36,496 nucleotides of DNA. Origin: Macrococcus bovicus (lineage in GTDB: Bacteria > Bacillota > Bacilli > Staphylococcales > Staphylococcaceae). Of the stretch, positions 1 through 7,745 are shown piece after piece. The position numbers were made by a program, and so were the translations under genes. The notes below the pieces were generated by a model, which was given only the letters and a program-made list of their open reading frames with translations, did no database searches and was not told where the DNA came from. Where the stretch lies: contig NZ_SCWF01000016.1 of assembly GCF_004359575.1 (NCBI RefSeq), positions 1-36,496 of the forward strand. Reading direction: 5' to 3'. Numbering within the stretch: position 1 is the first letter of the stretch; each line of letters opens with the position of its first letter.

Positions 1-72
1 TATGATGATTCGTTCATCTCTAGAAAGGTGTTTGCCCTTAACGGTTTTCGTGTTACTATTGATATGCGTCAT
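1..72 (-). CDS. IS30-family transposase, N-terminal fragment
   Basis: Reading leftward from the ATG at 72 gives 24 codons before the window edge, beginning MTHINSNTKTVKGKHLSRDE and ending RIII. This is the characteristic N-terminus of Gram-positive IS30-family transposases, whose first domain is a helix-turn-helix that binds the element ends. An AAAGGA ribosome binding site sits about nine bases upstream of the start. The rest of the gene, including the DDE catalytic core, lies outside the window, so intactness cannot be judged. Confidence 0.75.
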   Translation of the reverse strand, partial: MTHINSNTKTVKGKHLSRDERIII

Positions 73-147
73 ACGAATTCATTCCTTTATTGTCGGTGTG
101 AGAACTACAATATTAACATGAATTCGTCATGGCGTATTTTTTTATAA
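1..147 (-). mobile_element. IS30-family insertion sequence, 5' end only
   Basis: The left edge cuts through an insertion sequence. Only the transposase N-terminus (minus strand) and its upstream leader lie in the window. The exact outer end cannot be fixed because the second terminus is missing; the sequence around 85-115 is a plausible terminal inverted repeat region. An imperfect inverted repeat (63-82 with 118-136) covers the transposase start codon. Confidence 0.6.
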
Positions 148-513
148 ACAATTAATGTATCTTCCACCTTAGGTGGCTAACTTGATTGTATAACTTGCCA
201 TAGGAATTCAGTTAATTAAAGAAGAATCTAGATACAAAGTTAGATTTGACTAAATTTAGGATGAGTTATAATTAAAATTTTTGACATGTTCAATTGAGCA
301 TGTCTTTTTGTTTAAATATTGAAATATAATGAATCATCTATTTCCTTAACAAAAAACACCGCAAGTGCATTAAAAGCCAAGAGTTGCATAATAATTTCTT
401 GGGAAATAGTAAATATAAAACATTTTATAGATTGAAAATAATAGTATTATAAAGATATTAGATAGCAAAAAATCTTTTAACAAGTTACGGTATGGAGGAA
501 GGAGCTGTTGAAT
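73..513. other. Intergenic region between IS30 and the XRE gene
   Basis: This 441-base AT-rich stretch holds the IS30 leader, a short open frame with no start (194-253, ending KEESRYKVRFD) that could be the 3' remnant of a broken gene, a terminator at 283-312, and the promoter region of the next gene. I recognise nothing else in it. Confidence 0.5.
283..312 (+). terminator. Rho-independent terminator
   Basis: A nine-pair stem (GACATGTTC with GAGCATGTC, one G-U pair) around an AATT loop is followed by TTTTT. No intact gene lies directly upstream on this strand, which suggests it once ended a gene now lost or truncated near the IS30 element. Confidence 0.7.
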
Positions 514-1086
514 ATGGATGTAGGAAATCAAATTAGATATTTTAGGAAAGAAAATAATTTATCTCAGATAGAACTAGCCGAAAAAATCTTTGTATCAAGT
601 CAGACTATTTCTAACTGGGAAAATGAAAGAAGCTATCCTGATTTGCACAATTTGATTGCACTTACTGTCCTATTTAACGTTTCTCTAGATCAACTTGTTA
701 AAGGAGATATTAAAATAATGAGAAATGTAGTAGATCACAGTAATATGTATAATTATAGTAAGATGATGTTAATATTTTTGTTGTTAGCCGTCATATCTTT
801 CGGTGCAGCGATGAAGTTTAGTGATGGATGGTTTGGGATGCTAGTTCCGCTCATTCTATGGATGATGGGTATGTATTATGCCATTAAAGTAGACCAGATT
901 AAGAAAAAATATGATGTTAAAACATATAATGAAATAATAGATTATATGGAAAATGGCATGAAAACTGATTTAGCACCACGAAATAAGAGGAAGTTTATCT
1001 TGGAAGAAGTATTTACAGTAGTAGGATTTTCTTTGGTTGCTGTAATCTTAGTACTTTTAAGCATGTTTATCTTTGGAGAATTGTAA
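514..1086 (+). CDS. XRE-family regulator with C-terminal membrane segments
   Basis: This is a 190-residue protein. Residues 3-58 form a Cro/CI-type helix-turn-helix (NQIRYFRKENNLSQIELAEK, then SSQTISNWENERSYP). Two hydrophobic segments follow at about residues 75-115, and a third lies at the extreme C-terminus (ending SMFIFGEL). It is probably a DNA-binding protein tethered to the membrane, a common layout in Firmicutes accessory loci. The start is ambiguous: AAGGAG lies nine bases before ATG 514, and GGAGG lies nine bases before TTG 508, so 508 is an alternative. The gene is clearly AT-rich and stands alone, followed by a strong terminator. Its targets are unknown. Confidence 0.85.
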   Translation: MDVGNQIRYFRKENNLSQIELAEKIFVSSQTISNWENERSYPDLHNLIALTVLFNVSLDQLVKGDIKIMRNVVDHSNMYNYSKMMLIFLLLAVISFGAAMKFSDGWFGMLVPLILWMMGMYYAIKVDQIKKKYDVKTYNEIIDYMENGMKTDLAPRNKRKFILEEVFTVVGFSLVAVILVLLSMFIFGEL

Positions 1087-1227
1087 TGTATAGGGAAAGA
1101 AACTGTTTACGCACAGCTTAGTAAGGCAATTCAAATTTTATATTGAAGTACAGAGACTCTTCCTAACTAATTTTAAATATAGGTTTTAAACATCAATATT
1201 TTTCTTGAATGACTAATACCAGAATTT

Positions 1228-1272
1228 AAAGAGTCGACACTTATGATTAAAGCATGTGTCGACTCTTTCTTT
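1228..1272. terminator. Bidirectional terminator between convergent genes
   Basis: A perfect 13-pair stem (AAAGAGTCGACAC at 1228-1240, GTGTCGACTCTTT at 1256-1268) with a 15-base loop and flanking A/T runs. It lies between the XRE gene and the convergent gene at 1342. Confidence 0.85.
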
Positions 1273-1341
1273 GTATGGAGATCGATTAGAAAAATTCTTA
1301 ATCAATTCAATTTTTTGTTAGTTAAGGTAGATCACCTCTAT

Positions 1342-1896
1342 TCAGGACAGATTCTCAGCAGTCTTTCTAATAGCATAAAATTTCTGGACGAGTGGATGTT
1401 CTTGGTGGAGATTCATATTCTGCAGTTTTCTCATACCTAATCTTCTATCAAGCATGGCGTAGGCACGTATCACTTCACTTCGGTGATTCATTGCTTCTTC
1501 TATCGAAAACTGATTATAGTTGAAAAAATCATAAATAGTATGGTCGGCGTATAACCCCCGCTGATGTAGAGTTTCTTCTACTTTATCATTCGCTTCTTCC
1601 ATACGTTGTTGGTAAATCAGACTTTCTGTTTCTGACAGCTCATCCATCATAAAACGATAACGTTCATCAAGTGAAGGCATCTCTTCACTTCTTTCCATAT
1701 GATTCCCGAGTCTATAAGCTTCCCTTTCATATGAGATGTCGTCAGTGGCAAAAATCTCATTTTTATCAAACGTGATCGTCAGCCGGGAAGGCTGATCATG
1801 GGATTGACGATATACGACTCGATTAATCTGGATACGCCCCTGTAATGAATCGCACAATAATGATTCCAGCATCTGTTTTCGTTTAGTCCAGCGCAT
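1342..1896 (-). CDS. Conserved hypothetical protein, 184 aa
   Basis: A soluble, charged protein starting MRWTKRKQMLESLLCDSLQG. This opening resembles the small family NCBI calls SF0329, whose members start MRWSK and whose function is unknown; that match is from memory and tentative. There is no signal peptide or membrane segment. The middle (residues 75-120) is predicted helical and rich in Glu, and the C-terminal part is rich in Arg and His. AGGAGG lies 11 bases before the ATG. It is transcribed alone, toward the terminator at 1228-1272. Confidence 0.75.
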   Translation of the reverse strand: MRWTKRKQMLESLLCDSLQGRIQINRVVYRQSHDQPSRLTITFDKNEIFATDDISYEREAYRLGNHMERSEEMPSLDERYRFMMDELSETESLIYQQRMEEANDKVEETLHQRGLYADHTIYDFFNYNQFSIEEAMNHRSEVIRAYAMLDRRLGMRKLQNMNLHQEHPLVQKFYAIRKTAENLS

Positions 1897-2050
1897 AAGT
1901 AAAGTGTCCTCCTATGATTTAGTCTATTTCTTATTATAGTATATGAAAAAATCGTTAAGAAAAATATGGTAAAATAAATATATAATGTTATTAAACATTG
2001 ACTGAATAATAAATTGATAGAATTTAAATCAAGTTTTGAAAGGATAAAAT

Positions 2051-2302
2051 ATGACATCGAACATTTTACTGACGATTGCAATGTTAGTCACCGTTTTACT
2101 ATTATATATCGCATGGAAACGACACTATGGATTTAGAGGATTCTTAGGCATCATGTTCTTTTCATCATTTTTGTTATTTATCATTAGAGTTTTTTCAAAA
2201 CACGAACCTATAGTGAGTTCATTATTTCATTCATTTAATGGTTTTATTATTTTTGGATTTGCACTTTTATTTATATTCTTGAGAGAAAATAAAAGAAAAT
2301 AA
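2051..2302 (+). CDS. Small membrane protein, 83 aa
   Basis: Hydrophobic protein with about three predicted membrane helices (residues 5-20, 30-47, 60-78) and a basic tail ending FLRENKRK. GAAAGG precedes the ATG by about eight bases. It sits 25 bases before a GNAT gene on the same strand and may be cotranscribed with it. I do not recognise the family. Codon use is AT-rich, like its accessory neighbours. Confidence 0.7.
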   Translation: MTSNILLTIAMLVTVLLLYIAWKRHYGFRGFLGIMFFSSFLLFIIRVFSKHEPIVSSLFHSFNGFIIFGFALLFIFLRENKRK

Positions 2303-2327
2303 TCAATTTAATAAGGTAGGTGGTTGC

Positions 2328-2831
2328 ATGCTGATTCGCACGGAACGTTTGGTGCTGAAGACACCCAGTCATACGGATATTAAGGCATTTATGGAGATTA
2401 GAAATAGTGAAGGCTATTTATGTTTTAATCCGATGCCGAAAGTAGATGAGGAAACAGGTTTACATGAACTGAAAGAACAGGTAACTGATGGGTCCTTAAC
2501 AGGCATCTTTTATTCAGATGAGTTAATAGGGATGATTTCTCTGCATCCAGATAATCTAAGATACCGTATCAATAGTATGAATATCTCTTACGCGCTGCAT
2601 CCTGAGCATGAGGGCAAGGGCTATATGACGGAAGCATTGTGTAGTATGATAGATTATTTATTCAATCACATACAGTGTGAGATCATCGTCGCAAGAGTGT
2701 TTGCGTGCAACAGCAAATCTAAGCGCTTGATAGAGCAGCTGGGTTTTCAACAAGAAGGCTTTATTCATAGAGCGGTAAGGGGAAATGGCGACGTCGTACA
2801 CGATGATTATATATTTGCATTGATGAGATAA
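2328..2831 (+). CDS. GNAT-family N-acetyltransferase (RimJ/RimL-like)
   Basis: A 167-residue acetyltransferase that would transfer an acetyl group from acetyl-CoA to an amine, often a protein N-terminus in this subfamily. The N-terminal MLIRTERLVLKTPSHTDIKA is the usual RimJ/L opening. The acetyl-CoA-binding turn is in HPEHEGKGYMTEAL (about residues 92-105), and the C-terminal NSKSKRLIEQLGFQQEGF is the conserved closing motif. Length is normal. It is the first of three GNAT genes within 2.5 kb. The substrate cannot be deduced. Confidence 0.9.
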   Translation: MLIRTERLVLKTPSHTDIKAFMEIRNSEGYLCFNPMPKVDEETGLHELKEQVTDGSLTGIFYSDELIGMISLHPDNLRYRINSMNISYALHPEHEGKGYMTEALCSMIDYLFNHIQCEIIVARVFACNSKSKRLIEQLGFQQEGFIHRAVRGNGDVVHDDYIFALMR

Positions 2832-2846
2832 AATATGGAGGCATTT

Positions 2847-3125
2847 ATGAAAAATAAAAAAGTAAAATTAATGATAAATGATTATTTGACTAAAAAACAA
2901 CTTTCTCGAACGAAAATAATGGAAATACCTGAAGAAAATAAAATAATTGTTTCCATAAAGAATAGTTCTCAAGAACATCTAAATGTCGAAGTCTATGAAC
3001 AAATGTTGCTCGTCATTTCTTTACTTCAATCATATAATTTAAAATTTTCTATATCCCACCAATATAAAAATGATAAAAAAGGAATACAACATATCGATAT
3101 CACATATCAAGACATGGATAATTAA
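2847..3125 (+). CDS. Hypothetical protein, 92 aa
   Basis: A lysine-rich soluble protein starting MKNKKVKLMINDYLTKKQ with no membrane segment. I chose ATG 2847 because GGAGG at 2837-2841 lies five bases upstream; the in-frame ATG at 2835 overlaps that site and has none of its own. It begins 16 bases after the GNAT stop codon, so the two are probably cotranscribed. It is strongly AT-rich. I do not recognise the family. Confidence 0.7.
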   Translation: MKNKKVKLMINDYLTKKQLSRTKIMEIPEENKIIVSIKNSSQEHLNVEVYEQMLLVISLLQSYNLKFSISHQYKNDKKGIQHIDITYQDMDN

Positions 3126-3238
3126 TTTCTCTTAGAAATGTCTGTTTTCTGATTAAATAATTATTCTTTATTGAAAATATCCAATCAAGTATAGATAAGT
3201 AAAGTATATGATAAATTAATTACTGGAGGTTGAACAGA

Positions 3239-3594
3239 TTGATCAGATTTGGAATGATGAGAGGTATCAAAATTTTTTAATTCTATTTTTAGTCTATATA
3301 GTAGCCTTACTCCTCAAATTGCCTAATAGTGAGTCATTTTTACTGTACAGTCTGATGGGCTTTATACTCGGAGCGGCCAGTGTCATTTATAGCTACAGCG
3401 ATTGGCCTTTTTCTAAGCAGATTGTCATTCATTTTCTGATCATGGTAGTGACGATTCTGCCTTTACTGCTGATCTGGCAGATATACTTTACAGGTCATGC
3501 TCATTTCACGAAAGTACTGGCTAGCTTTCTGAAAGTAGGATTCATCTTCATCATTATTACCGTCATATTGAAGAAGACTGGGAAAATGAGATAG
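3239..3594 (+). pseudogene. DUF3021-like membrane protein, frameshifted at a T6 run
   Basis: The long open part runs from TTG 3319 to 3594 and encodes 3-4 membrane helices with the DUF3021-like phrase GFILGAASVIY. No ribosome binding site precedes 3319. A good GGAGG at 3225-3229 instead serves TTG 3239, which opens a different frame (LIRFGMMRGIKIF) that stops right after the T6 run at 3273-3278. One extra T would join the frames into a continuous protein of about 118 residues (MIRFGMMRGIKIFLILFLVY onward). This is a frameshift mutation, a phase-variable tract or a homopolymer sequencing error. If the shorter frame is used, the gene is 3319-3594 (91 aa). Confidence 0.65.
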
Positions 3595-3609
3595 AAAGGA
3601 GCATTACAT

Positions 3610-4146
3610 ATGTTTTCATACAAAGTCGATGATGAAATTAAACTTGCGTTACCTCACCCTGAAAAGGACGGAAAAGTGATTTATCGGTTAATATCAGACA
3701 ACAGGGCCTATTTAAATGAATTTCTACCTTGGCCTGATTACATGAAGAGTAGTGAAGACGAAATTAAATTTTTGCAGAATTCTTTAACAGAATTCGCTGC
3801 GGGTAAAGGCCTAGTATTAGTTATTCGTTATCAGGAAGAGATTGTCGGCTTGATTGATTTTCATGCAATCAATCCTGCAAATTCATCCGCCGAGATAGGT
3901 TACTGGCTGACGGAAGATGCACAAGGGAAAGGCATCATGACAAGAGCTGTTCAAGGGATGATTGAACTTGGATTCGATTATTTTGACTTCAACAGATTAA
4001 CGCTGGTCATCCAGGTTGAAAATAAGGCGAGTCAGAAAGTGGCTGAGAGAAGCGGCTTTGAAGTAGAAGGTAGGATGAAAGACTATATCAAGGAAAAAAG
4101 TGAATTCCGCGATGCTTATTTATATGCGTTAATTAAGGCTAAATAA
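3610..4146 (+). CDS. GNAT-family acetyltransferase (ribosomal-protein-serine type, RimL/YdaF-like)
   Basis: A 178-residue protein with the hallmarks of the RimL/YdaF group: NEFLPWPDYM near residue 40, AEIGYWLTEDAQGKGIMTRA (about residues 97-116) holding the acetyl-CoA loop, and NKASQKVAERSGFEVEGRMK near the C-terminus. Relatives acetylate the N-terminal serine of a ribosomal protein or small amines. AAAGGAG lies about eight bases before the ATG, and the gene begins 15 bases after the DUF3021-like gene. The substrate is not determinable. Confidence 0.9.
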   Translation: MFSYKVDDEIKLALPHPEKDGKVIYRLISDNRAYLNEFLPWPDYMKSSEDEIKFLQNSLTEFAAGKGLVLVIRYQEEIVGLIDFHAINPANSSAEIGYWLTEDAQGKGIMTRAVQGMIELGFDYFDFNRLTLVIQVENKASQKVAERSGFEVEGRMKDYIKEKSEFRDAYLYALIKAK

Positions 4147-4217
4147 AATGAGACATTGAATAGACGTAATTTGCGAATATGAAAACTTGCTTAACCAGGT
4201 TAGAGGGGGAGGTAGAA

Positions 4218-4820
4218 ATGAAACTCATTTTGAATGCTGATTTGTATCTCAGAAATTTAAATAGGACTGACGAGAAAGCCTTTTACAATTTATTAGTAGA
4301 AAACTATGCTTATTTTAAAGAAGCATTGACTTGGCTGAATCAAAATCAGTTAAAGAAACAAGCGTTTGAAAGTCTGGAACTAAGAATAAAAATGGTTTCA
4401 CGTGAAAAATCTTTACCTCTGTGGTTTGGAATTATTTATAAAGAACAGCTATGTGGAATGATAGGATTTAATGAATTGGATAGCGATAATGATATTGGAG
4501 AAATGGGTTATTTCATAGGTGAGAAATTTGCCTCTAAAGGAATCATGACTTCGTCACTAGAATCAATGATTGATTACAGTTTTAATCGTTTAATGCTCAA
4601 TAAAATCGAACTATATATAGCTGAAAATAATCAAGGAAGCTGCAGAGTGTCAGAAAAACTTGATTTCAAATTGGAAGGGATTATTAGAGAGTCACAGAAA
4701 ATAGAAGGACAATACATAAATCAAAAAGTATACGGGTTATTATACTCCGAATATGTCAACACCAATAAAAATATTAACCGAGCTAAAGATCAAGATATCC
4801 AGTTACTGAAAAACAGTTAA
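4218..4820 (+). CDS. GNAT-family acetyltransferase (RimJ/RimL-like)
   Basis: A 200-residue paralogue of the preceding gene, with the same order of motifs: EALTWLNQNQ, then EMGYFIGEKFASKGIMTSSL (acetyl-CoA loop), then NNQGSCRVSEKLDFKLEGII. The loop reads EKFASKGIM rather than the usual QGKGIM, so the first Gly of Q-x-x-G-x-G/A is altered. ATG 4218 is preferred because AGGGGGAGG precedes it; an upstream in-frame ATG at 4179 has no ribosome binding site. Codon use is more AT-rich than in the gene at 3610, so the two are not a recent duplication. Confidence 0.87.
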   Translation: MKLILNADLYLRNLNRTDEKAFYNLLVENYAYFKEALTWLNQNQLKKQAFESLELRIKMVSREKSLPLWFGIIYKEQLCGMIGFNELDSDNDIGEMGYFIGEKFASKGIMTSSLESMIDYSFNRLMLNKIELYIAENNQGSCRVSEKLDFKLEGIIRESQKIEGQYINQKVYGLLYSEYVNTNKNINRAKDQDIQLLKNS

Positions 4821-4844
4821 ATCAATTTTAAAGGAAGCAGGATA

Positions 4845-5687
4845 ATGATAAAAAGGTTACTAGAATTTATTTTAAAAGATGATTCAAGCGGAGTAGATTT
4901 GTATCCTGATTCATTGAAAATAGAAAAAGGAATTATCAGTGATGTAGATAATCAATTAATTTCTATAGATGCACATAGTAATGATATAAAGAGTATATTT
5001 ATTAAATTGATAGAAGATAAAAAATTTGAAGCAATGATCAATGGTTTTGAGGCATACGTTGATAGGGAGAATATAGACTTAGAAGATGGAGAAGATACAG
5101 GCTATTTTCTCACTGTTTTATTAGATAGGAAGAACAGGCCTGTACTTATATGGGATCCTATAATAGGTCGATTAAGCTATGATCCATCAATACAATCTTA
5201 CATAAAATTAACCCATAGAGATTTGAAACCGCCCTATTTGCTACCGATGGAAAAACATGAAGTCCTTATTGTCGGCAATATAATTTACAGAGGTGATGAT
5301 GCCTATCTCTTAGAAATGGATGATGAGTATAGAGAGATTTTACTAATAAAAACCTTAAAACCCAAACAAAGTATTTTTATCAAAGGCAGAGAACTGATGA
5401 AGTATATTTTGGAAAATCGTATTTCTTATCGTGAGAAATGTAATCACATTCTATTCGATTATGAGCTTGATATTGATGTCATCAGCGATTTAATGCACTG
5501 TACCTGTAATGATGGTTATTATAATGTCCAGGGCATTTTCTTTTTAGAGGAAAAACTGGACTTGAACACAGTTCATTTCGAACCTTATAGAAGAACCTTT
5601 GTTATTGAAATAAGAGATGAGAAAGCATTTTATATTAGTGTGAATAGCGATGATTCATATGCATTTAATCTTAATACGAGAAAATAA
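4845..5687 (+). CDS. Unrecognised acidic protein, 280 aa
   Basis: A soluble, Asp/Glu/Ile-rich protein starting MIKRLLEFILKDDSSGVDLY, with no signal peptide or membrane segment. A central PPYLLPMEKHEVLIVGNIIY stretch and repeated beta-like segments suggest a two-part fold. A CNHILFDY and HCTCNDG pair of cysteine-containing patches lies in the C-terminal third but does not form an evident zinc site. AAGGAAG precedes the ATG, 25 bases after the GNAT gene. It is strongly AT-rich, consistent with acquisition together with the other accessory genes. I do not recognise the family and assign no function. Confidence 0.7.
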   Translation: MIKRLLEFILKDDSSGVDLYPDSLKIEKGIISDVDNQLISIDAHSNDIKSIFIKLIEDKKFEAMINGFEAYVDRENIDLEDGEDTGYFLTVLLDRKNRPVLIWDPIIGRLSYDPSIQSYIKLTHRDLKPPYLLPMEKHEVLIVGNIIYRGDDAYLLEMDDEYREILLIKTLKPKQSIFIKGRELMKYILENRISYREKCNHILFDYELDIDVISDLMHCTCNDGYYNVQGIFFLEEKLDLNTVHFEPYRRTFVIEIRDEKAFYISVNSDDSYAFNLNTRK

Positions 5688-5780
5688 ATGATAATGAAAA
5701 ACGCAGACCTAATCTAAATGACTAATTTTATCAGCGGTAATGAGGAAGATAAACTTCTTATAAAGAAAATTCTTCAAATA

Positions 5781-5837
5781 AAGCGCCCCTTGATGTTGGA
5801 TTTATCATCCATCTTCAAGGGGCGCTTCATTTTCTTA
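5781..5837. terminator. Bidirectional terminator
   Basis: Perfect 13-pair stem (AAGCGCCCCTTGA at 5781-5793, TCAAGGGGCGCTT at 5815-5827) with T-rich flanks. It lies between the unknown gene and the convergent IsaB-like gene. Confidence 0.9.
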
Positions 5838-5847
5838 TTCTTTACTA

Positions 5848-6402
5848 TTATTGAATAGTGAAGTATTTTAAGTAGCCATTTTCAAAATATGCTGTGAAGT
5901 AAGTGTTTTTCTTCGTTTTATAGAGATTCGTCACTGCAGTGCGATCGTTGGATTTAACCTGTTTTACTAACGGGAAAGATTTATATGATGCTTCGAACGC
6001 TGCTTTACTAATCAGTTTATTCTGAGGTGTCAATGTAATAGCTGTAATGGTATTTTTGTCATACTTGTCAATTAAATTATCATGGCTGTAGAACCCGGCA
6101 GCACTATGAATTTGTGGCAGGCGTTTTTTGTTGACCATGTAACCGTCTATCATCAGGTTGTCATGATTAACGGCATCTTTGAACGCTTTATTCAGTACTG
6201 TTTTTCCACTATAAGCAAAGTAACCATTGTAGTAATAGTAAGGCTGAGTCTTATCAAGGGAACGGCTTGTTTTATTTGTTGGGACCTTAGTAGTCTCAAC
6301 TATTTTTGTCTTAGCACTGGCAGTGTCGTTGAATCCTACAGCAGAAAATGATAGGGCAGTCGCTAATCCTGTTGCACTGATCATTCTCATTTTCTTATTC
6401 AT
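5848..6402 (-). CDS. Secreted IsaB-family protein
   Basis: A 184-residue protein with a classic signal peptide (MNKKMRMISATGLATALSFS, with likely cleavage after the ASA at residues 28-30). The mature part opens near PYYYYNGYFAYSGKTVLNKA followed by FKDAVNHDN. This matches the pattern of staphylococcal immunodominant antigen B (PYY-YNGY, then a Leu/Lys-rich helix with NA-K/N-DN). IsaB is an extracellular, nucleic-acid-binding surface-associated protein; that role is known for the family, not shown here. Three ATG codons run in a row (6408, 6405, 6402); GGAGG spacing favours 6402. It is transcribed alone from the promoter at 6440-6467. Confidence 0.82.
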   Translation of the reverse strand: MNKKMRMISATGLATALSFSAVGFNDTASAKTKIVETTKVPTNKTSRSLDKTQPYYYYNGYFAYSGKTVLNKAFKDAVNHDNLMIDGYMVNKKRLPQIHSAAGFYSHDNLIDKYDKNTITAITLTPQNKLISKAAFEASYKSFPLVKQVKSNDRTAVTNLYKTKKNTYFTAYFENGYLKYFTIQ

Positions 6403-6439
6403 CATCATTCCTCCAGTTCCTATTTTTTACTACAAACCC

Positions 6440-6467
6440 ATTATAATTAATTTCAATTATATTACAA
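6440..6467 (-). promoter_or_regulatory. Promoter of the IsaB-like gene
   Basis: On the minus strand TTGTAA (-35) and TATAAT (-10) are separated by 16 bases, about 30 bases upstream of the ribosome binding site. Confidence 0.6.
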
Positions 6468-6675
6468 TAATTTCTATAATATTTCATAAATAATAATAAT
6501 TACTATTAATCATAGATTAAATGAATTGGAAATTATAGCTATACCCTAGTAGATTCACAATATAGTGTCCAAGTATTGCATGATAAAAGAAAGTTATAGC
6601 AATAAAAAATCAAAAATTATGAATATAAGTGGGATTTTAATAAAGAGCAACCAAATATACTATAAGGTCTAGTAT

Positions 6676-6709
6676 TTGAAAGCGGACACTATTCTCATTT
6701 ATAATATAG
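6676..6709 (+). promoter_or_regulatory. nat promoter with candidate TetR operator
   Basis: TTGAAA (-35, 6676-6681) and TATAAT (-10, 6700-6705) are 18 bases apart. The spacer and -10 region (6683-6709) match the promoter at 9114-9140 in 25 of 27 positions: CGGACA, one variable base, TATTCTCATTTATA, one variable base, TATA. The shared block lies exactly where a repressor would block RNA polymerase. Confidence 0.7.
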
Positions 6710-6756
6710 CCATGAGATAATTAATCTACTATATAAAATAAAGAGATGAGGATATT

Positions 6757-7566
6757 ATGACTGAAACTCTATTTGAATCACAGACTTTCACTCCAGCACA
6801 AATAAAAGCAATCGATCACTATCTGAATATCAGTACACCTGATGAACAGGCTGATTTGAATCAGCTTAATCAGTTGATTGCTCATTATGCGTCAACGGTT
6901 CCATTTGAAAATATAAGCGTCCAGAATAAAGTACCAATCGACGTAAAGTTGGAGAGTCTATTTCACAAGATTGTTGAGCGTAGACGTGGCGGCTATTGTT
7001 ATGAGATGAATACTTTCTTCAAGCATTATCTGCTGTACAAAGGCTATGATGCTTACAATGTCTCCGCAACTATCCGCACGCCTGATGGATGGAGCCGCGA
7101 GGGCAGTCATATGTCACTGCTTGTTCAGCTGGACCGGCTTTACGTGGCAGATGTCGGCTTTGGTGATTTCCCGCTTCAGGCGTTGCCTATCATGTCTGAA
7201 GATGAAGCGGTGGTCATCCATGATGTCAATGGCCGGTACCGGGCTGTTGAACGTGATAATGGATTTGTTGTCCAGAAGTTGAAGGAAGACGAGTTCCAGA
7301 CACTTTATCGTGCGGAGTTTGAGCCGCGAGATCTTTCATACTTTGATGACAATCTGTATTACAATCAGCATAATCCTGATTCTATCTTCGTCAAAAAACT
7401 GATCATTACCTTGCCGTTGTCTGATGGTCGTGTCACAATGTCTGATCGTAACTTAACCATCACCAAGCAGGGTAAGAAGGAAGTCCAGGCCGTAACGAAA
7501 GACAACTATCGCCAGTTTCTCAACGATTATTTTGGGATGGATGTGGCTATTAATAAATGGGAATAG
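6757..7566 (+). CDS. nat: Arylamine N-acetyltransferase
   Basis: Acetyl-CoA-dependent N-acetylation of arylamines and hydrazines, a detoxification reaction in the cytoplasm. The 269 residues carry the complete Cys-His-Asp triad: Cys81 in RRGGYCYEMN, His118 in REGSHMSLLV and Asp132 in VADVGFGD. The length is normal for Firmicutes NAT. It is the first gene of a likely operon: a 58-residue membrane protein overlaps its stop codon and an amidohydrolase pseudogene follows. Its promoter shares an element with the tetR gene at 9182, which suggests induction by a small aromatic ligand. The natural substrate in this organism is unknown. Confidence 0.93.
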   Translation: MTETLFESQTFTPAQIKAIDHYLNISTPDEQADLNQLNQLIAHYASTVPFENISVQNKVPIDVKLESLFHKIVERRRGGYCYEMNTFFKHYLLYKGYDAYNVSATIRTPDGWSREGSHMSLLVQLDRLYVADVGFGDFPLQALPIMSEDEAVVIHDVNGRYRAVERDNGFVVQKLKEDEFQTLYRAEFEPRDLSYFDDNLYYNQHNPDSIFVKKLIITLPLSDGRVTMSDRNLTITKQGKKEVQAVTKDNYRQFLNDYFGMDVAINKWE

Positions 7567-7733
7567 TTTTCATGATGTTCGGCATCAATTTAGTGGTCTT
7601 CAGCGGCATGATGTATGGTGCCAATTATATTCTGTATAAAAACGGAAATGGCTTTACAAAAGGACAGACCATTCTCTTGACCCTTATCTTAACATTCATT
7701 TCATCAATGCCTTTACTACACACTTTAGAATAG
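7557..7733 (+). CDS. Small membrane protein, 58 aa, overlapping nat
   Basis: ATG 7557 lies inside the last codons of nat (the ATG at 7557-7559 precedes the nat TAG by four bases) and opens a 58-codon frame beginning MGIVFMMFGINLVVFSGMMY and ending MPLLHTLE. Two membrane helices are expected (residues 2-24 and 35-53) joined by the basic loop KNGNGFTKGQ. Alternative starts are 7572 and 7575. It has no independent ribosome binding site, so it is probably translated by coupling to nat. Its stop is 12 bases before the amidohydrolase start and overlaps that gene's AGGAG. The family is unrecognised, but the tight packing argues for a real gene. Confidence 0.6.
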   Translation: MGIVFMMFGINLVVFSGMMYGANYILYKNGNGFTKGQTILLTLILTFISSMPLLHTLE

Positions 7734-7745
7734 GAGATGCAGACT

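Larger units (their letters stand above)
6403..6756. other. Divergent promoter region between isaB-like gene and nat
   Basis: AT-rich 354 bases holding the promoter of the IsaB-like gene (minus strand) and the promoter with candidate TetR operator for nat (plus strand). I see no further gene in it. Confidence 0.6.

Noticed and set aside
194-253. Short frame ending KEESRYKVRFD between IS30 and the first terminator
   Set aside because: May be the tail of a gene destroyed by the insertion, but 19 residues without homology are not enough.
1243-1440. Plus-strand open frame of 65 codons
   Set aside because: It begins inside the terminator stem and overlaps the 3' end of the 184-residue gene on the other strand; no ribosome binding site.
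1779-2081. Minus-strand open frame of 100 codons
   Set aside because: It overlaps two better genes (1342-1896 and 2051-2302), has no ribosome binding site and an unnatural composition.
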